From assembly GCA_030407085.1 (NCBI GenBank), contig CM059584.1, positions 59,101,501 to 59,165,500 of the forward strand: a stretch of DNA of 64,000 nucleotides, in the 5' to 3' direction. Of this stretch, positions 12,440-24,195 are shown piece after piece. A program made the translations under genes and the position numbers. This DNA is from Trichopria drosophilae. Lineage: Eukaryota; Arthropoda; Insecta; Hymenoptera; Diapriidae. The notes beneath the pieces were generated by a model, which made no database searches, was not told the DNA's origin, and worked only from the letters and a program-made list of their open reading frames with translations. Each line of letters opens with the position of its first letter. Within the stretch, counting starts at the first letter, position 1.

Positions 12440-15400
12440 TCGTATTTTTCGCCAGCATCTCGTCTGTCCGCCTGTGGCCCCCCTAGTGGTGGTCTATACT
12501 CTTCGATCGCAAACGCCTTTAATCCATAATATTAGACTGCTCACCGAACTGAAATTTTTATTGTTCTACTCCAATTAAACTAATCGTTGGCTCTTTTTAT
12601 ATTCCGCCTAAATTAGATATATCATCAGTTTGAACAAATGTGCAAATTTTTCTAGGCTCTCCTGATGGAATGTTCGTCACCGGGAGCGACTTCAATGCTG
12701 GTATCAGGACAATAGGTGCAAATTCAGATTTAGAACTTTGATTTGAGAATATGACTGACATGCGCAGCGGAGGGTCACACGACGATGAGCATGCCCACTG
12801 GTGCTCATGACCTATATTTCTACAGTAGAAAGCCCAATGTGAAACCTGTGATTCGGCCGAGACCTAAGGGACCTTTTTTGAGGAATGTTTTCCTCTCATG
12901 GGTTTTTTCCAGAAACCTTTGTCGGGACCTACGATGCGCGATTGGATTCTCTAGTTTCGTATGACGAGTTTGCGGCTTGAATTAAGTCTCTTAAAGCAGG
13001 TAAAGCTGTAGGCGGGGATGGTCTCCCTGCAGAATTTTTTAAGATACTGTATGATGCATGGACAGGACAGCTTTGGCTAATTTTTAACCGGATGTGGCAA
13101 AACGAAATACATCCATCTGGCTGGGCACGGTCAACAGCAGTTATGCCCCTTAAGAAAGGTTCCATGGAAGACCCCCATAACTACAGGTTGACAGCCATTG
13201 CAAGGTATTTTCGTAAATTCTATGCAAACGACTTACAGAATGGATCAAGCATTAAGCGTAAAGGCTCGAAGGTATACTGACTCTTTGTGGATTTCAAACA
13301 CGTATTTAACTCACTTAACCACTGTCTACTCTGGATGAAACTTTATAGCTTGGGCATCAGAGCTAAACTAATTCGGATTATTATTCAAGCAATATATCGG
13401 ATCGCCTCTTTATATATGCAGATGCAGAACGGGTCGGCCAGCGAATCACTGGTGTCTAAGGGTATGTTGCAGGTTGAAATTTTGAGACTGATTTTGTTAA
13501 TTTTTATATCTGGCATCATTGCTTTTTTGGGAAGAGGTACTGGTGGGGTGGACGTTTCTCTGACATATACAGTACCGCTCAAAAGTATGAGCTCACCCTT
13601 GTGGAATTTTGGCTGAATTAAAATGTTGATATCTCATGGCCAAGTCAACGTACGGGAAAAATAAAAAAAGGGAATTAAAGAGGAGATTTTCAGTTTCTCA
13701 GTCGTGGTAGTTTCATTTCAATATATACATTTCTCTACGAATTATGCTTGATTTACTAAAGTCATTTTTTCGTATAATTTTTTTTTTCAATCCGCTCCCA
13801 TTTTTTTAAAAATGATTGCAGGAGAAATGTATAACGTGTAATAGAAAGGTAATTCCTATAGCTTTAATTTGCCTCTTCGGGATTTTGTCTAATATTTCTT
13901 TACAAATACTTATTCAATTTTGAACAAATTAATGTGATTTTTTTCAGTCTGCTATCTCTCGGAAAATTAACGTGATATAAAAAATGTTTAAGAAACAAAA
14001 AGTTTCATTTTTTAATTATCTATTGACTGAAATTATTTCAAATTTTTAGAAGGAAATTTTTTTTTTACCGTATTTTATCGACTTCAACATTTGTTATGTA
14101 ACAATCATTTTCGGATGCAAAGTTGCATTTAAACTACGATCAAGTTCAAGATTATTTTTGTCTTTACTATTAGGATGTTTCACGCAAAGCGCGTGGCGGT
14201 TTTTTTAAAGAAAGCAAAATTTAATAAATTTGTACATATATACATGAATACAATCGTTGATACTTTCTATGTATAATGTTAAAATAAAGTTCATTGTTCA
14301 TTTATAAATAAGTGTACATGAATTATTATATCGCAAACTGAGCATAGTTAAAATGCAAATCTAGATCTGTTAATAATCGCAGCACAAAAGCGTGACAAAA
14401 ATAGGATAAACAAAATTTCCTTCTAAAAATTTGAAAAAATTTCAGCCAAGAGACAATTAAAAAATGAAATTTTTGGTTTCTTAAATATTTGTTATATCAC
14501 GTCAAGTTTCCGAGATATAGCAGATAGAAAATCACATTATTTTGTTCAAAACTGAATAAGTTTTTGTAAAGAAATAGTAGACAAAATCCCGAAGAGGCAA
14601 ATTAAAGGTATAGGAATTATCTTACGATTACACGTTATACATTTCTCCTGCAATCATTTTTTTAAAAATGGGAGCGGTTTGAAAAAGAAAAAAATAATAC
14701 GAAAAAATGGCTTTAGTAAATCGATCATAGTTCATAGAGAAATGTACATATAGAAATGAAACTACCGCGAATGGGAAGCTGAAAGTCTCCTCTTTAATTC
14801 CCTTTTCTTATTTTTCCCTTACGTTAAGTTGGCGATGAGATATCAGCATTTTAATTTAACCAAAATTCCGCAAGGGTGAGCTCATACTTTTGAGCGGTAC
14901 TGTAATTTGCTTCTGCTCCTATATACAGACGATTTAATAATTCTCGCGAGTTCTCCTGCTGACCTACATAGAAACCTACCTCTTCTTGAAGATTACTGCC
15001 TGGGAAACGACCTGACAGTAAACACTTCCAAAACTAAGGTAATTTGCATTAGAGAGAGGTTAACTTGACACTCGCTCTAGGCTTTTTCATTAGGTGGGTA
15101 ATCCGGTGGAAGTTGTAAACAGCTGTCGGTAACAGATCTATCATCGCCCGCGAAAAGTCTGCTGTCGGTGCGTGATGCGTTCGGCAAGACAGACGCTGCA
15201 ACAGCGGCGGTCATGCCAATAGTATCAATTGAAAATATCAATGCATGGTATGCTTTTGTGGAAATTATATGGCGCACTGTTAATATCCACCCTTCTCCAT
15301 TTTGATGTTTAAAGTATCCGAAGAGTCTGGAGGCCGTGCTGGTCTCACTTTTTAAGAAAATTTTTAATCTGCCTTGAACAACGCCCTCTGATCTAATTAT

Positions 15401-15600
15401 ATGGAAACTGGGACTCTGTCCGATTGCAGTCGAAATATTCAATGGTATTTCGAAATGGGCAATCAGAGAACTTTGCATGCATCAGGCATGGTGCCATACC
15501 ATACTGCCACAAATCCTACTTAACCGCATAAATATTTAGCGCTTCCTGAACCAGGGCCTGCTTGAATTGGCAGACCGATCTGAAGGGTATTTTAGGCACT
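12440..15600 (+). pseudogene. Degenerate non-LTR retrotransposon (EN + RT), split by a MITE
   Basis: The plus strand shows pieces of a LINE ORF2 in order. Endonuclease remnants (PPSGGL near 12480; GSPDGMFVTGSDFNAGI near 12660-12710) match the GDFNAR-type motif of APE endonucleases. Next come the start of reverse transcriptase (KSLKAGKAVGGDGLPAEFFK near 12985) and LFVDFKHVFNSLNHCLLWMK at about 13281. The catalytic YTDDL is at 14922-14936, and a post-RT segment (LIIWKLGLCPIAVEIFN) lies near 15390-15440. Stops and frameshifts are frequent. The 1333-bp element at 13570-14902 sits between the fingers/palm start and YTDD; taking it out puts the two halves next to each other. No RNase H is seen. The clade looks CR1/jockey-like but is not fixed. 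Confidence 0.75.
13570..14902. mobile_element. 1.33 kb foldback MITE with TA target duplication
   Basis: It begins CAGTACCGCTCAAAAGTATG and ends with the inverse, CATACTTTTGAGCGGTACTG. TA dinucleotides lie at 13568-13569 and 14903-14904. The inverted arms extend inward for several hundred bases, with paired AAAAATGGGAGCGG/CCGCTCCCATTTTT, GAGGCAAATTAAAG and AATGAAATTTTTGGTTTC-type blocks. No transposase frame is present. It interrupts a LINE reverse transcriptase, so it is younger than the LINE. TA duplication and terminal CAGT suggest Tc1/mariner mobilisation (inference). Confidence 0.9.
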
Positions 15601-16602
15601 CTGAATGCACCCGAAATATGATAATACTTTAATGGATTTTTGGGCTGAGAACTGTGCTGTCCTAGTTAGGAACTTTGGCGATCGGAGTAGGAAAAATTAC
15701 CCTACTGCACACTTTTCGTCAGAATCCCATCAACTCCCGATATTTCAGAAAGCATCCGACAATTACGGTACGCATTACTCCGACCGTTTGTGTCTAGATA
15801 GTCTGAAAACTAAATTCCAGATCAGAGTGGCAACAATATTTACGAGATCTATACTCATAAACACAGAAAGTATTATAAAAATAATAGGGTGTTCTCTCAA
15901 AAAGTCGGAAGTCAGATTTGACTGTAGCGACGCCTACAACTTTTAAGTGCACTGATTGGAATGACATCTGCTGACGATATTACGAAGTTCGACTTTCGTT
16001 CTCTCGTCAGGACCGTATCAAAGATTTTTTCGAAGGGTTCTTAGCAGGGCCCCACATTTTTGTTTACATGTGTACGTATACACATGTATAGGACAAACGA
16101 TATTCATACATGTAGCAGGGAAGGCCGACGTTGGCCGAGAGCTCCAAGAGCATCCCGAAAATCGATGCTATAGCATATATACATACAGATGCATTTACAG
16201 CGATCGTCGATAGTTTCGACGGCGAAGCTCATTTTCTTTCTTGAGATAGCATTTCTCCCGGCTATCCGGGGGATTCGGACGAGGTAACTCGTACGTCTTC
16301 TTCAGCAAAATCGTTTCTCTATGAAGTTATCTACGTTTCTATATCGTAGAATAGATGGCTAACACTTTTTTTGCAAATATGTAACATTAGTATATATATA
16401 TAGTTGTATTTTAATTTTTAACTAAGGTTTTATTTGTTTTCTTCATCATTTTCGACCTAAAAACATACAGAGTGGTACAAATGTCCAAATTGTAATTTTT
16501 TATCAGTTCATAATTTTTCATTCTGTACTACTTTTTTCAAATCCATGTGAGAAGTTTAAAATTACAAAACTAGTGTTGGCGTGGTGCCTCGCTCGCTCAG
16601 AA
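15601..16602. other. No gene recognised; LINE tail and spacer
   Basis: A 113-codon plus-strand frame (15605-15946) may be the decayed 3' end of the LINE, but I see no diagnostic motif. The remainder (about 15960-16600) has several short palindromes, for example near 16065-16095, and no partner elsewhere in the window. Confidence 0.4.
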
Positions 16603-17589
16603 ACTTCGACCCAGTAGAGAGTCGGCTATTCCTTAATACTCGTTTGTTTACTAACAGCTTTCAATTATATTATAAAATTATATTGATATTTGGGGGTCCA
16701 ATCATATTTAGGTCCAAGTGGCTTCGATAGATATGTTACAACATTATAGTGTTTCTTATATGTATGAAAATTGACAATGAGCATTTTAAAAACTTCGACC
16801 CCGACAACAGGCCAGCCGAACTATTAATAAATAAAAGTTGCAAAACACTTACTTCAAGCACTTATATTGTAATAGACTATTCGAAGCATATTACATGTTT
16901 ACAGTGTTTTACTAATTACTGTCGTATATGCTTCGAATATTATATATATATACATATAATTCGTCAAAGATATCTTGAAGGTGTCGAAAAGATCTCTGAC
17001 GGATATCTTTTAGATACTATAAGACTTCTTTTAGATATATCGAAATAGTTATTTTCGTATTAAGGGCGTAAAAGAACTTATGCGCCCATAGGCGATCACC
17101 GCGCCCGAGGGGCTGGTGAAACGTCGAAATTTTATGGAAAACTATAGGGTAATTTTTTTGCCGAGGTGACCAAATTCAATACTTTTTCAGACAATAGTCA
17201 TAAGCATTTTCAACCAGTTTGTATGGCATTATCGTTGACTTTAGGAAGAAAATGCATATAACCTTTTTTGTCGAGAATTTCATGCTCTATCTTTTTTGTT
17301 TGAAACATTTTTTAATAAAATTTGTATTTTTCAAAATAAATGCAAAAAACTACGAAGAAACTTAATTGGGGCTAATTTTTTTTGGTAATGGACGAATGGA
17401 TCTGCGCCAAAATCTAATCTGATCTAAGTTATGCCAAGACGTGTATTTAAAAAAAAATGTATGTCAATACGCTTATCCGTTCGCGAGTTATCGCGAGACA
17501 AAAAAATGGGACGTACGGACGTACGGATCATTTTTATGCCCGAAGTGAACAAATTCAATACTTCGTCCAGACTTAGTCTGGGTCGAAGT
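16603..17589. mobile_element. Short-TIR element, ACTTCGACCCAG family (copy 1)
   Basis: Its ends are inverted: ACTTCGACCCAG at 16603-16614 and CTGGGTCGAAGT at 17578-17589. Internal text recurs, in the same orientation, at 33406-34977: a GAGCATTTTNAAAACTTCGACC block at about 16780 and 34076, an AAACTATAGGG(T)AATTTTTT block, and a GACCAAATTCAATACTT block. A right-end fragment is also present near 27505-27607. The region before the right end has GACGTACGGACGTACGG here and (GACG)n-like GGACGGACGG in the second copy. No transposase frame is seen, so it is non-autonomous. Confidence 0.65.
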
Positions 17590-17969
17590 AATATGCATAG
17601 AAAAAAAATCATCGCTGAAAAATATTAAAAATGGTAAGACAAATTAAATATGTAACAATCAAATTCTATATTTTTTCGCCTAACAGAGTTTGAGTCTTTA
17701 TTAATAAATACTAAATTTTAACATGTAATATTAAACTTCTGCATAGAAAATTAAAAAAAATTTACAGTACACTTCTTAGACATGCCTAAAAAAGTATATG
17801 GGTCCATATATACATATAGGTGAATAACACACATACTGGTTGCGGATCTGCGTCGAAATGACATAGTAAATAGATGGAATGCTTGCATCTCTCATTGCAT
17901 ATAAAATGTTCAATTGATATGCATATTTCAATTATTTTGGAAGTAATGTTTAATAATATGCATATGATG
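17590..17969. other. AT-rich spacer
   Basis: No coding or repeat structure that I can support, apart from the palindromic AT text flanking the next element. Confidence 0.5.
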
Positions 17970-20162
17970 GATTTCACGTCAAATGTCCAGACAAAAAAAA
18001 AATTTTCTCCAATCGAGCCCCAATTTTTTTTATGAGTTGTACTATAGGTTAGTAATTATTCAGGAAAATATTTTTAAATATTATTAAAAATTGGCGGAGT
18101 GGGAGGGGGTGAAAGTTTTGAACTTTTTTATGTCACGCGCTACTTTGTGTATTTATTCCACTTAAACAAATAAATACAAAATTTGTTTCAGATATGATTT
18201 TGATAGGATTTTTCATGAACTTTCGATTGGTGTAGTCCATTTTGAATTTATTTTTTATTTTGACCAAAATTTTTGAAAATCAAAATCAAATTGCCGACAG
18301 GTGGCTGAACTCGTGGCGTGTTTTCTCATACATGAAACGTTACTTCATTTAATTGATAAACAGGAGGCTGTAAACAGTGTAGTACATTTCGAAAATATAT
18401 GATATCTGCTGAGTTACTTCGTCCCTTATATTGCGCCTCTTACATTGTGTGTCGCTTGCATTGTCTCTTTCATGAAGCGTTAAACAGTATATTATCGATT
18501 TATTTGATCTGAAAAGATAACTGCACTTTTATTCACATTCGCAAGATATTTTTTGTTTTAGATATTTCTTCTTTTTTTTTTCTTCCTGTGTTCAATTTTT
18601 TAGTTTAAATTATTTTTGTTTTATTTAAAAATGAATTTTAAGACAAGAAACGTGTGAAGAAGCAGGTATATCAATCCACTTAAAAAGAAAAAACATAATA
18701 AAATAACAGGTTTGATTGGTGTTTCTAAGAGTTTACGAGAGAAATATTCTGAACTTCCAGAAGGTTCAAAAATTTGTACAACGTGCCACTTTGCACTTGA
18801 TAAATCTGGAGAACTCAAAATTCAATCTCCAAATGAAGAAACAATTTCCCAATCTACTGATGAAAAAATTATATTTAGTCCTATAGATGAGGAAATTCTT
18901 TCTGATGAAATATCAGAAACGGATCATGTTGATTCGGATTTTAATGTTCCTACAAGATATAACAAACAAGAATTGGAAAGCTGCGATAATGATTATTGTA
19001 AAGCAGGAATAACAACCATGAATCAAATAAAACAAAAGTTTCAGGAATCAAAATCTAGGTCTGAAAGAATAACATTACTTACACTTGCACCGAAAGACTG
19101 AGGTCGTACAAAATTAATCAAAGAATTTAATGCAACTGAGCGAGAAGCAAGAACTGCTATTGAATTGGTGAAGGACCATGGAATTTTGACTTACCCAAAT
19201 AACAAAAAAGGAAAAACATTGCCAGATGAGACTGTTGCTGCGGTACAAAATTTTTATGAACGTGATGATATAAGTCGTTTGATGCCAGGGAAGAATGATT
19301 TCGTGTCTATATATAAAGCAAATTAATGGAAAACGTGAACATGTTCAAAAACGATTACTACTTGCTAATTTGAATGAAATATATGAAGTTTTTAAAGAGC
19401 AACATACAACAGTTAAAATAGGCTTAACTAAATTTACACAACTTAGGCCATTAAATTGCGATTTTGCAGGAAGCAGCGGAACTCACACAGTTTGTGTTTG
19501 CGTGTACCACGAGAACGTAAAATTAATGCTCAATGAAATCAATCTTGAGTATTTAACGAAAGAATCCCTATTCGTTTTAAAAGATTATCGCGACTGCTAT
19601 GAAGTAACGTTTCATGTATGAGAAAATACCCCACGAGTTCAGCCACCTGTCGGCAATAATCCAAAGTCGTTAGCGTAGCGGCGCGGTGCATTGGTGCAGT
19701 GACGCGCAATCTTTATAATTCAATTTCTCGAAAACAAAAAAAAAAACGATATTTTGAAATTTAAGTATTTTGTAGGAAAACCCCTCAGCTTTCTGTTAAA
19801 AATATATAAAAAAAAAAAGTGCCCAAAGTCGAAAAAACTTGAATTATATTTTGATTTTCAAAAATTTTGGTCAAAATAAAAAATAAATTCAAAATGGACT
19901 ACACCAATCGAAAGTTCATGAAAAATCCTATCAAAATCATATCTGAAACAAATTTTGTATTTATTTGTTTAAGTGGAATGAATACATAAAGTAGCGCGTG
20001 ACATAAAAAAGTTCAACTTTCACCCCCTCCCACTCCGCCAATTTTTAATAATATTTAAAAATATTTTCCTGAATAATTACTAACCTATAGTACAACTCAT
20101 AAAAAAAATTGGGGCTCGATTGGAGAAAATTTTTTTTTTGTCTGGACATTTAACGTGAAATC
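17970..20162 (+). mobile_element. Long-TIR DNA transposon, internally deleted
   Basis: The terminal inverted repeats are about 380 bp. The left arm, 17970-18348, starts GATTTCACGTCAAATGTCC. The right arm, 19599-20162, ends GGACATTTAACGTGAAATC. The right arm has roughly 180 bp extra (about 19665-19850). Paired internal landmarks include TCCAATCGAGCCCCAATTTT, a GGCGGAGTGGGAGGGGGTGA block and CGACAGGTGGCTGAACTCGT. The flanks share ATATGAT-like text, so the outermost boundary is uncertain. The interior carries the broken plus-strand transposase gene described next. That gene runs straight into the right arm, as expected if the 3' half was deleted. Confidence 0.85.
18712..19621 (+). pseudogene. 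Truncated transposase with GTHxVCVC domain
   Basis: The frame begins just after a possible splice acceptor (AATAACAG at 18704-18711). The N-terminal part has SLREKYSELPEGSKICTTCH, giving one CxxC pair, and an acidic Ser/Asp/Glu-rich stretch. A TGA at 19099-19101 interrupts it; the same frame continues with KTLPDETVAAVQNFY. A frameshift at about 19315 leads to INGKREHVQKRLLLANLNEI, FTQLRPLNC and GTHTVCVCVYHENVKL, ending at 19621 inside the right inverted repeat. The second half aligns block by block with 52292-53137 on the minus strand, so the two share a family. The catalytic region expected downstream is missing. Confidence 0.65.
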
Positions 20163-20399
20163 GATCATATTTACATGGATATCATTTTTTTTTGTAAATG
20201 GACTTCTTATAATTCTCTGGCAGGTTTCCGATTGTTCTTTGCTTTATTTACTCATCAACAATCATCTAAAAGTTGTTGCGGGCTTTATCAACAAAAAACT
20301 GTAATTATTCTAAATATTTCTCGACAGTTGACATTGGAAAACAATGTAAATCTACATTATTACAGAAAAGTATAGAATTTCTGCATATTCTTTGCTAAT

Positions 20400-20790
20400 A
20401 AATTGTGATAAACAATTATTTGTTATAAAAAAAAAAACCGGGTATTTTATTTTTGACATATATCGGACTTCCAATGGTTAGTTTGGCGCTAATTGCAGTA
20501 TGCTAGGCATGAGCAGAAGCGGGTTTTCATTTGTATTGTTTATTTATTATTTTTAACAACAACTCGACGATTTTTATAAAATGTTATGCATGTTTTGCAT
20601 CTAATTTTTCCCGTAAAATCGATTGGCGCAGCCAGATTTGCCCTAAACCCACTTTTCACGGAATTTTTGATAACAAGTTGTTATAAACAAGTATTTTTTA
20701 AAAACCAAAATACAGGGATATTTAATTTTTGGCATATATCTTATTTGCAATAGTTAGTTTGGCGCTATCTGTACTGTGGTAGGCATGGGC
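20400..20790. repeat. Diverged tandem repeat, period about 265 bp
   Basis: Two units share a GTTATAAA(C/A)AA text, a TATTTAATTTTTGGCATATAT-like block (20444 and 20718), and TTAGTTTGGCGCTA followed by GTAGGCATG (20479 and 20755). It is incomplete on the right. No coding content. Confidence 0.6.
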
Positions 20791-21439
20791 CTTAATTAAC
20801 ACTTTGTAATGTAATTAATATGGATTTTATTTATATAGAGAATATATTCTATAACACCATAAATATATAAAGATTTAAAAAACGAATATTGTAGGTGACT
20901 AATATTCCATTTTAAATCATGTTTTATACGATTTTTATTATTCTTTTGGGTAAATAAAGAGATATGTATTTTTTTGTTTTGCAAACAAAAAATCTTTCGC
21001 AAAGTTACGGCCTGCACACAAATTTCACTGGTGATTTCATTTTTTCCAAACAGGTAGGAAATTGTATTCAAATCTCTCTATTTTCGTTAAAAATCTATAT
21101 TTTGCGATTCTGTTTTCTTAATTTAGTAGCGTTTAAAATGTTCTGTAATGACCATTTTGAAATGTTATAAAATTTTGAACATTAACAATATGGTGGCCAT
21201 ATTTTAAATTTATCATGTTGCAGCATCATCATCTTTCAGTTAGTGAAATAAAAGGGAAATTTGGATCATATCTATTAGCCATAGAAACTTCAAATATTAT
21301 TGTGAATAAACAATGTGATTATATTTTAAGAATATATTCGTGCTTTTTTAAATTGTTAACGACCAGTGGAAGACATTCGTTGAAAAATTGTCATCCGTCA
21401 GTATATAAAAATGAACGTGTCGTTCAGGTTTCATATTAC
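20791..21439. other. AT-rich spacer, no gene seen
   Basis: Several 60-90 codon open frames occur on both strands, but composition and lack of any motif suggest chance. The base composition changes sharply to GC-rich at about 21450, where the LINE begins. Confidence 0.5.
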
Positions 21440-21499
21440 AGATGAAGCACACATATAAAGCTGAAGAGCCCGAGCCCCAGCGCCCTGAGATAATCGTCT

Positions 21500-22234
21500 T
21501 TGGGGTGCCCGGCACCATGGGGGAGGCTGGCCTGGATGAGGTCCTACAGGAGCGGGGACCGGAGGGCCGCAAGAGTGGTCTCCAACGTGTCCCTGGATGC
21601 GATGGTCCTGCCGACCACTGGCGAAGCCGGTGTCGCTGTGTGGATCCGCGGAGGCATGGGCGAGATTAACGTCTCGTCCATTTACTGCCCGCCCAGGGCC
21701 GATCCCGCCGGCCAGCTACTCTATCTGGAAGAGCTGCTGGCACGAACGGCCGTTACGGTTCTGATCGGGTTGGATGCCTATGCGGTTTCACATATGTGGC
21801 ACTCAAAAGGTGTCAGGCCGGGGCGGGAGAATGCGAGGAGGGGGAGGATATTTGAGGAATTCCTCGACAACCAGAATGTCGAGGTCCTCAATCGCCCCAG
21901 CCCCGTGTTCACCTACGCCGGTTCGACGGGTAGGTCCAACATTGACGTCACCCTCTTCAGGGAAGGGCCGTCGCGTTTGAGGGCCGGGTGGACCGTCCAC
22001 GAGGACGTGAGTCTATCCGACCATAACGTGATAACCATACTCCTGGAGGGGGAGGGCGCGGAGACGGAGCCCGTCGAGAGTTTCTCGTGGTCGTCGGTAG
22101 GTACCGACTGGGCTCACTACGTGCGCCTACTGGCGCGGTATTTCGCCGAAATCGATATGGGTGAGTTCCTGGCCGCGGGCGCCGCGGTGGCAGAGTTGCG
22201 GGAAAGGGTCTACGACCCGATGCTTCTTCCCTGA
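21500..22234 (+). pseudogene. LINE endonuclease domain (APE type), truncated ORF2
   Basis: The open frame encodes an apurinic-type endonuclease that nicks target DNA for retrotransposition. Visible motifs in order are INVSSIYCPPRADP (about residues 55-68), a strand with VTVLIGLDAYAVSHMWHSKG (about 85-104; GLDANA in intact relatives), RRGRIFEEFLDNQ, VLNRPSPVFTYAGSTGRSNI with the D of NIDVTL, and LSDHNVITILL (SDHN) near residue 173. This pattern is typical of R1/TRAS/Waldo-type ORF2. The first residue shown is not a proven start; the frame is entered from upstream. After SDHN it runs 70 more residues and then jumps to the C-terminal end of ORF2, so the polymerase is lost. Confidence 0.75.
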
Positions 22235-22607
22235 TCCTAGTCGGGTTGCCAAACTTCGGCATCTCGATTTTGGGCTTAACACCGGATTCCTTCTGACGGG
22301 CCATGGCTCGCTCCGCGAGTACCTTCATAGGAAGGGACTTGCGGAGTCGCTCGCTTGCGATTGCCAGCTTGGTGCCGAAGATTGGGTCCATGTCCTGTGC
22401 GAGTGTCCGTTTTACGATGCTCGCCGGGACTTGGATTGCATGGGCATCCCTGCTCGTTCTGCTGAGGGCTGGAACGTGGAAAGGGTCGTCTTGACACCGG
22501 AAGCGTTCGCGGCCTTCAGGGACTTCGCGAGCTGGGCCTTCTCCTCCAGGGCGAGCCGTCTGGCTGCCGCTGATGGGGAGGACCCAGTTGCATGGCGGAG
22601 AGAGTAG
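22235..22607 (+). pseudogene. LINE ORF2 C-terminal zinc-knuckle region
   Basis: In a frame different from the endonuclease, residues FLLTGHGSLREYLHRKGLAE are followed by CDCQLGAEDWVHVLCECPFY. That is the CxC...HVLxxC cysteine/histidine motif found at the C-terminus of R1-clade ORF2 proteins. It ends at a stop at 22605-22607. The corresponding motif in the element at 61460-62068 (CPACPG...HALFHCPRF) confirms the identity. It is separated from the endonuclease by a deletion, not by an intron. Confidence 0.65.
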
Positions 22608-24195
22608 GGATGTGTTCCAATCCCTCGTTGCCGAGAAGTGCAAGGGGGGGCTCTGGAGTCCGGTGGACCCATCCCCTACGGGATTAACGACCCCGCACTG
22701 CCTGAGCTGGGTGACCAGTCCCGCGCCGGCAAGGGACGCAACTGGAAGTGGGCCAAGTTGACCCACGCACTTCCACCGCTGATGATGGGCGGTACCACGG
22801 GGGCCGGTTTGCCCGGGGGTGGGCTTGCCCCACCCCGCCGGCCGATTGGTGTTGGACTCGTGGGGGTAGTGGTTTAAAGCCCGCAAGCTGGGTTAGTGGT
22901 TGGAAAGTGCCCTGACCCTGAACGAGGGACAACGTTGGTGTTGCAACGGGGAAATTGGTAGCTCTCCTCACGGAAGGCGCGTTGGCCGGGCGTATCCCGG
23001 CCCCTCGCCATGGGGCCCGAGCCTTAAAACCTCGCGGCGGGTAAGGCTCGGTTACCAAATTAAAAGAGACGAATGTTCTAAGTTAGACCCCCCAGAGGGG
23101 GAGGGCGTGTGGGCCCCTTCCGCTTGAACTCGTGGGAACGTGGAGCCTGCTAGTCCCTCCTTCGGGAAGGTTGTCGTTCCTGGGACAGCTCGAGACGACC
23201 TGAGGGGGCCTGCTGTTCGTTGTGGCGGCCCACCACTTCCGACAGTAGGCCACGGGCACGTGGTCAGCCCCGAGGGACCCGAGACAAGTGGCTTCGGCTG
23301 CGCCCGATTTGAGGGCCCCTCCTTGCCGGGGCCCATAGATTAGTTTAGTTTGGAGGCGGCCAAAGTCCCCGGGCCGCGGGACCGCGGCTGCCATTGCACC
23401 CCAGGGAGGAGGAGAGGGGAACCTGTTCCTGGCGGGTTCCGCTCCCCAAGGGAGGACTTCGTCGTCTCCCGGGCAGCCCTAGACGGACCTTAGGGAGGGA
23501 GGAGAGGGGAACCTGTTCCAGGCGGGTTTCGCTCCTCTAAGGGAGAATGTCATTGTCTCCCGAGCTGCCCTAGACGACCTCAGGGAGTCGGCTGGAAAGT
23601 GTGGGCTACCCACCACACTGGACGGTCGGCTACGGGCAAGTGGTCGCGCCCGAGGAACCCGAGACAAGTGGCTTCGGTTGCGCCTGTCGAGTCACCCCGC
23701 GCAAACGGGGTTAGTTGAGCCGGGCGGCAGAGGACCCTGGGAAGGGGGTCTGATGCTGTACATTCAAAGCGTGGGGCCCGTGACACGGGTCCCATTGGAA
23801 AGCGCCCTAATGCGCATTTGAAGACGTGAGTGGCGTCCCATCGTCTCCGGACGGTGGGCGCACAGGTTCAGCATGCGGGGGGGGGGGGGGCAACCAATCC
23901 CGTGTAGGCAAGTACTCAACTGGTAGAGGGCTGGTGTTTGAATCATGGCCAGTCCTCGCAATGACACACCAGGTCACAAAACGGTACTCTCGGGGGCTGT
24001 TCCAAGCGGGGTGACCTTCGGGGAACCCTTTCAGCCATTGGTGTTGGACTCGAGCCGGTAGTGGTTTCAAAAGCCTGCACGAAGGGGTCTCGCGTTGGTC
24101 CGGGCGTATCCCGGCACCGCGCCATGGGGCCCGAGCCTTAGAGCCTATCGGCGGGTAAGGCTCGGGCAACAAATAACGAGGTGACGTATGTTCTA

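Larger units (their letters stand above)
21440..24195 (+). mobile_element. R1-like LINE, internally deleted, with long GC-rich 3' region
   Basis: A GC-rich island stands in AT-rich DNA, with sharp edges at about 21450 and 24195. The plus strand reads: a short ORF1-like remnant (PEIIVFGVPGTMGEAGLDEV), then endonuclease (21500-22234), then directly the ORF2 C-terminal zinc region (22235-22607). All of the reverse transcriptase is absent. The 1.6 kb that follows holds duplicated 3'-end text. GGGCGTATCCCGGC...CCATGGGGCCCGAGCCTTA occurs at about 22988 and 24101. A GAGACAAGTGGCTTCGG block occurs at about 23281 and 23661. A TGTTCTAAG tail follows at about 23072 and 24188. It therefore looks like two 3' untranslated regions in series. 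Confidence 0.75.

Noticed and set aside
21957..22886. 309-codon Arg/Pro-rich open frame on the minus strand
   Set aside because: Antisense shadow of the GC-rich LINE; the plus strand has recognisable endonuclease and zinc motifs over the same interval.
22573..24172. Many 60-125 codon frames on both strands
   Set aside because: Lie in the GC-rich LINE 3' region, where stops are rare by composition; no motif and no consistent frame.
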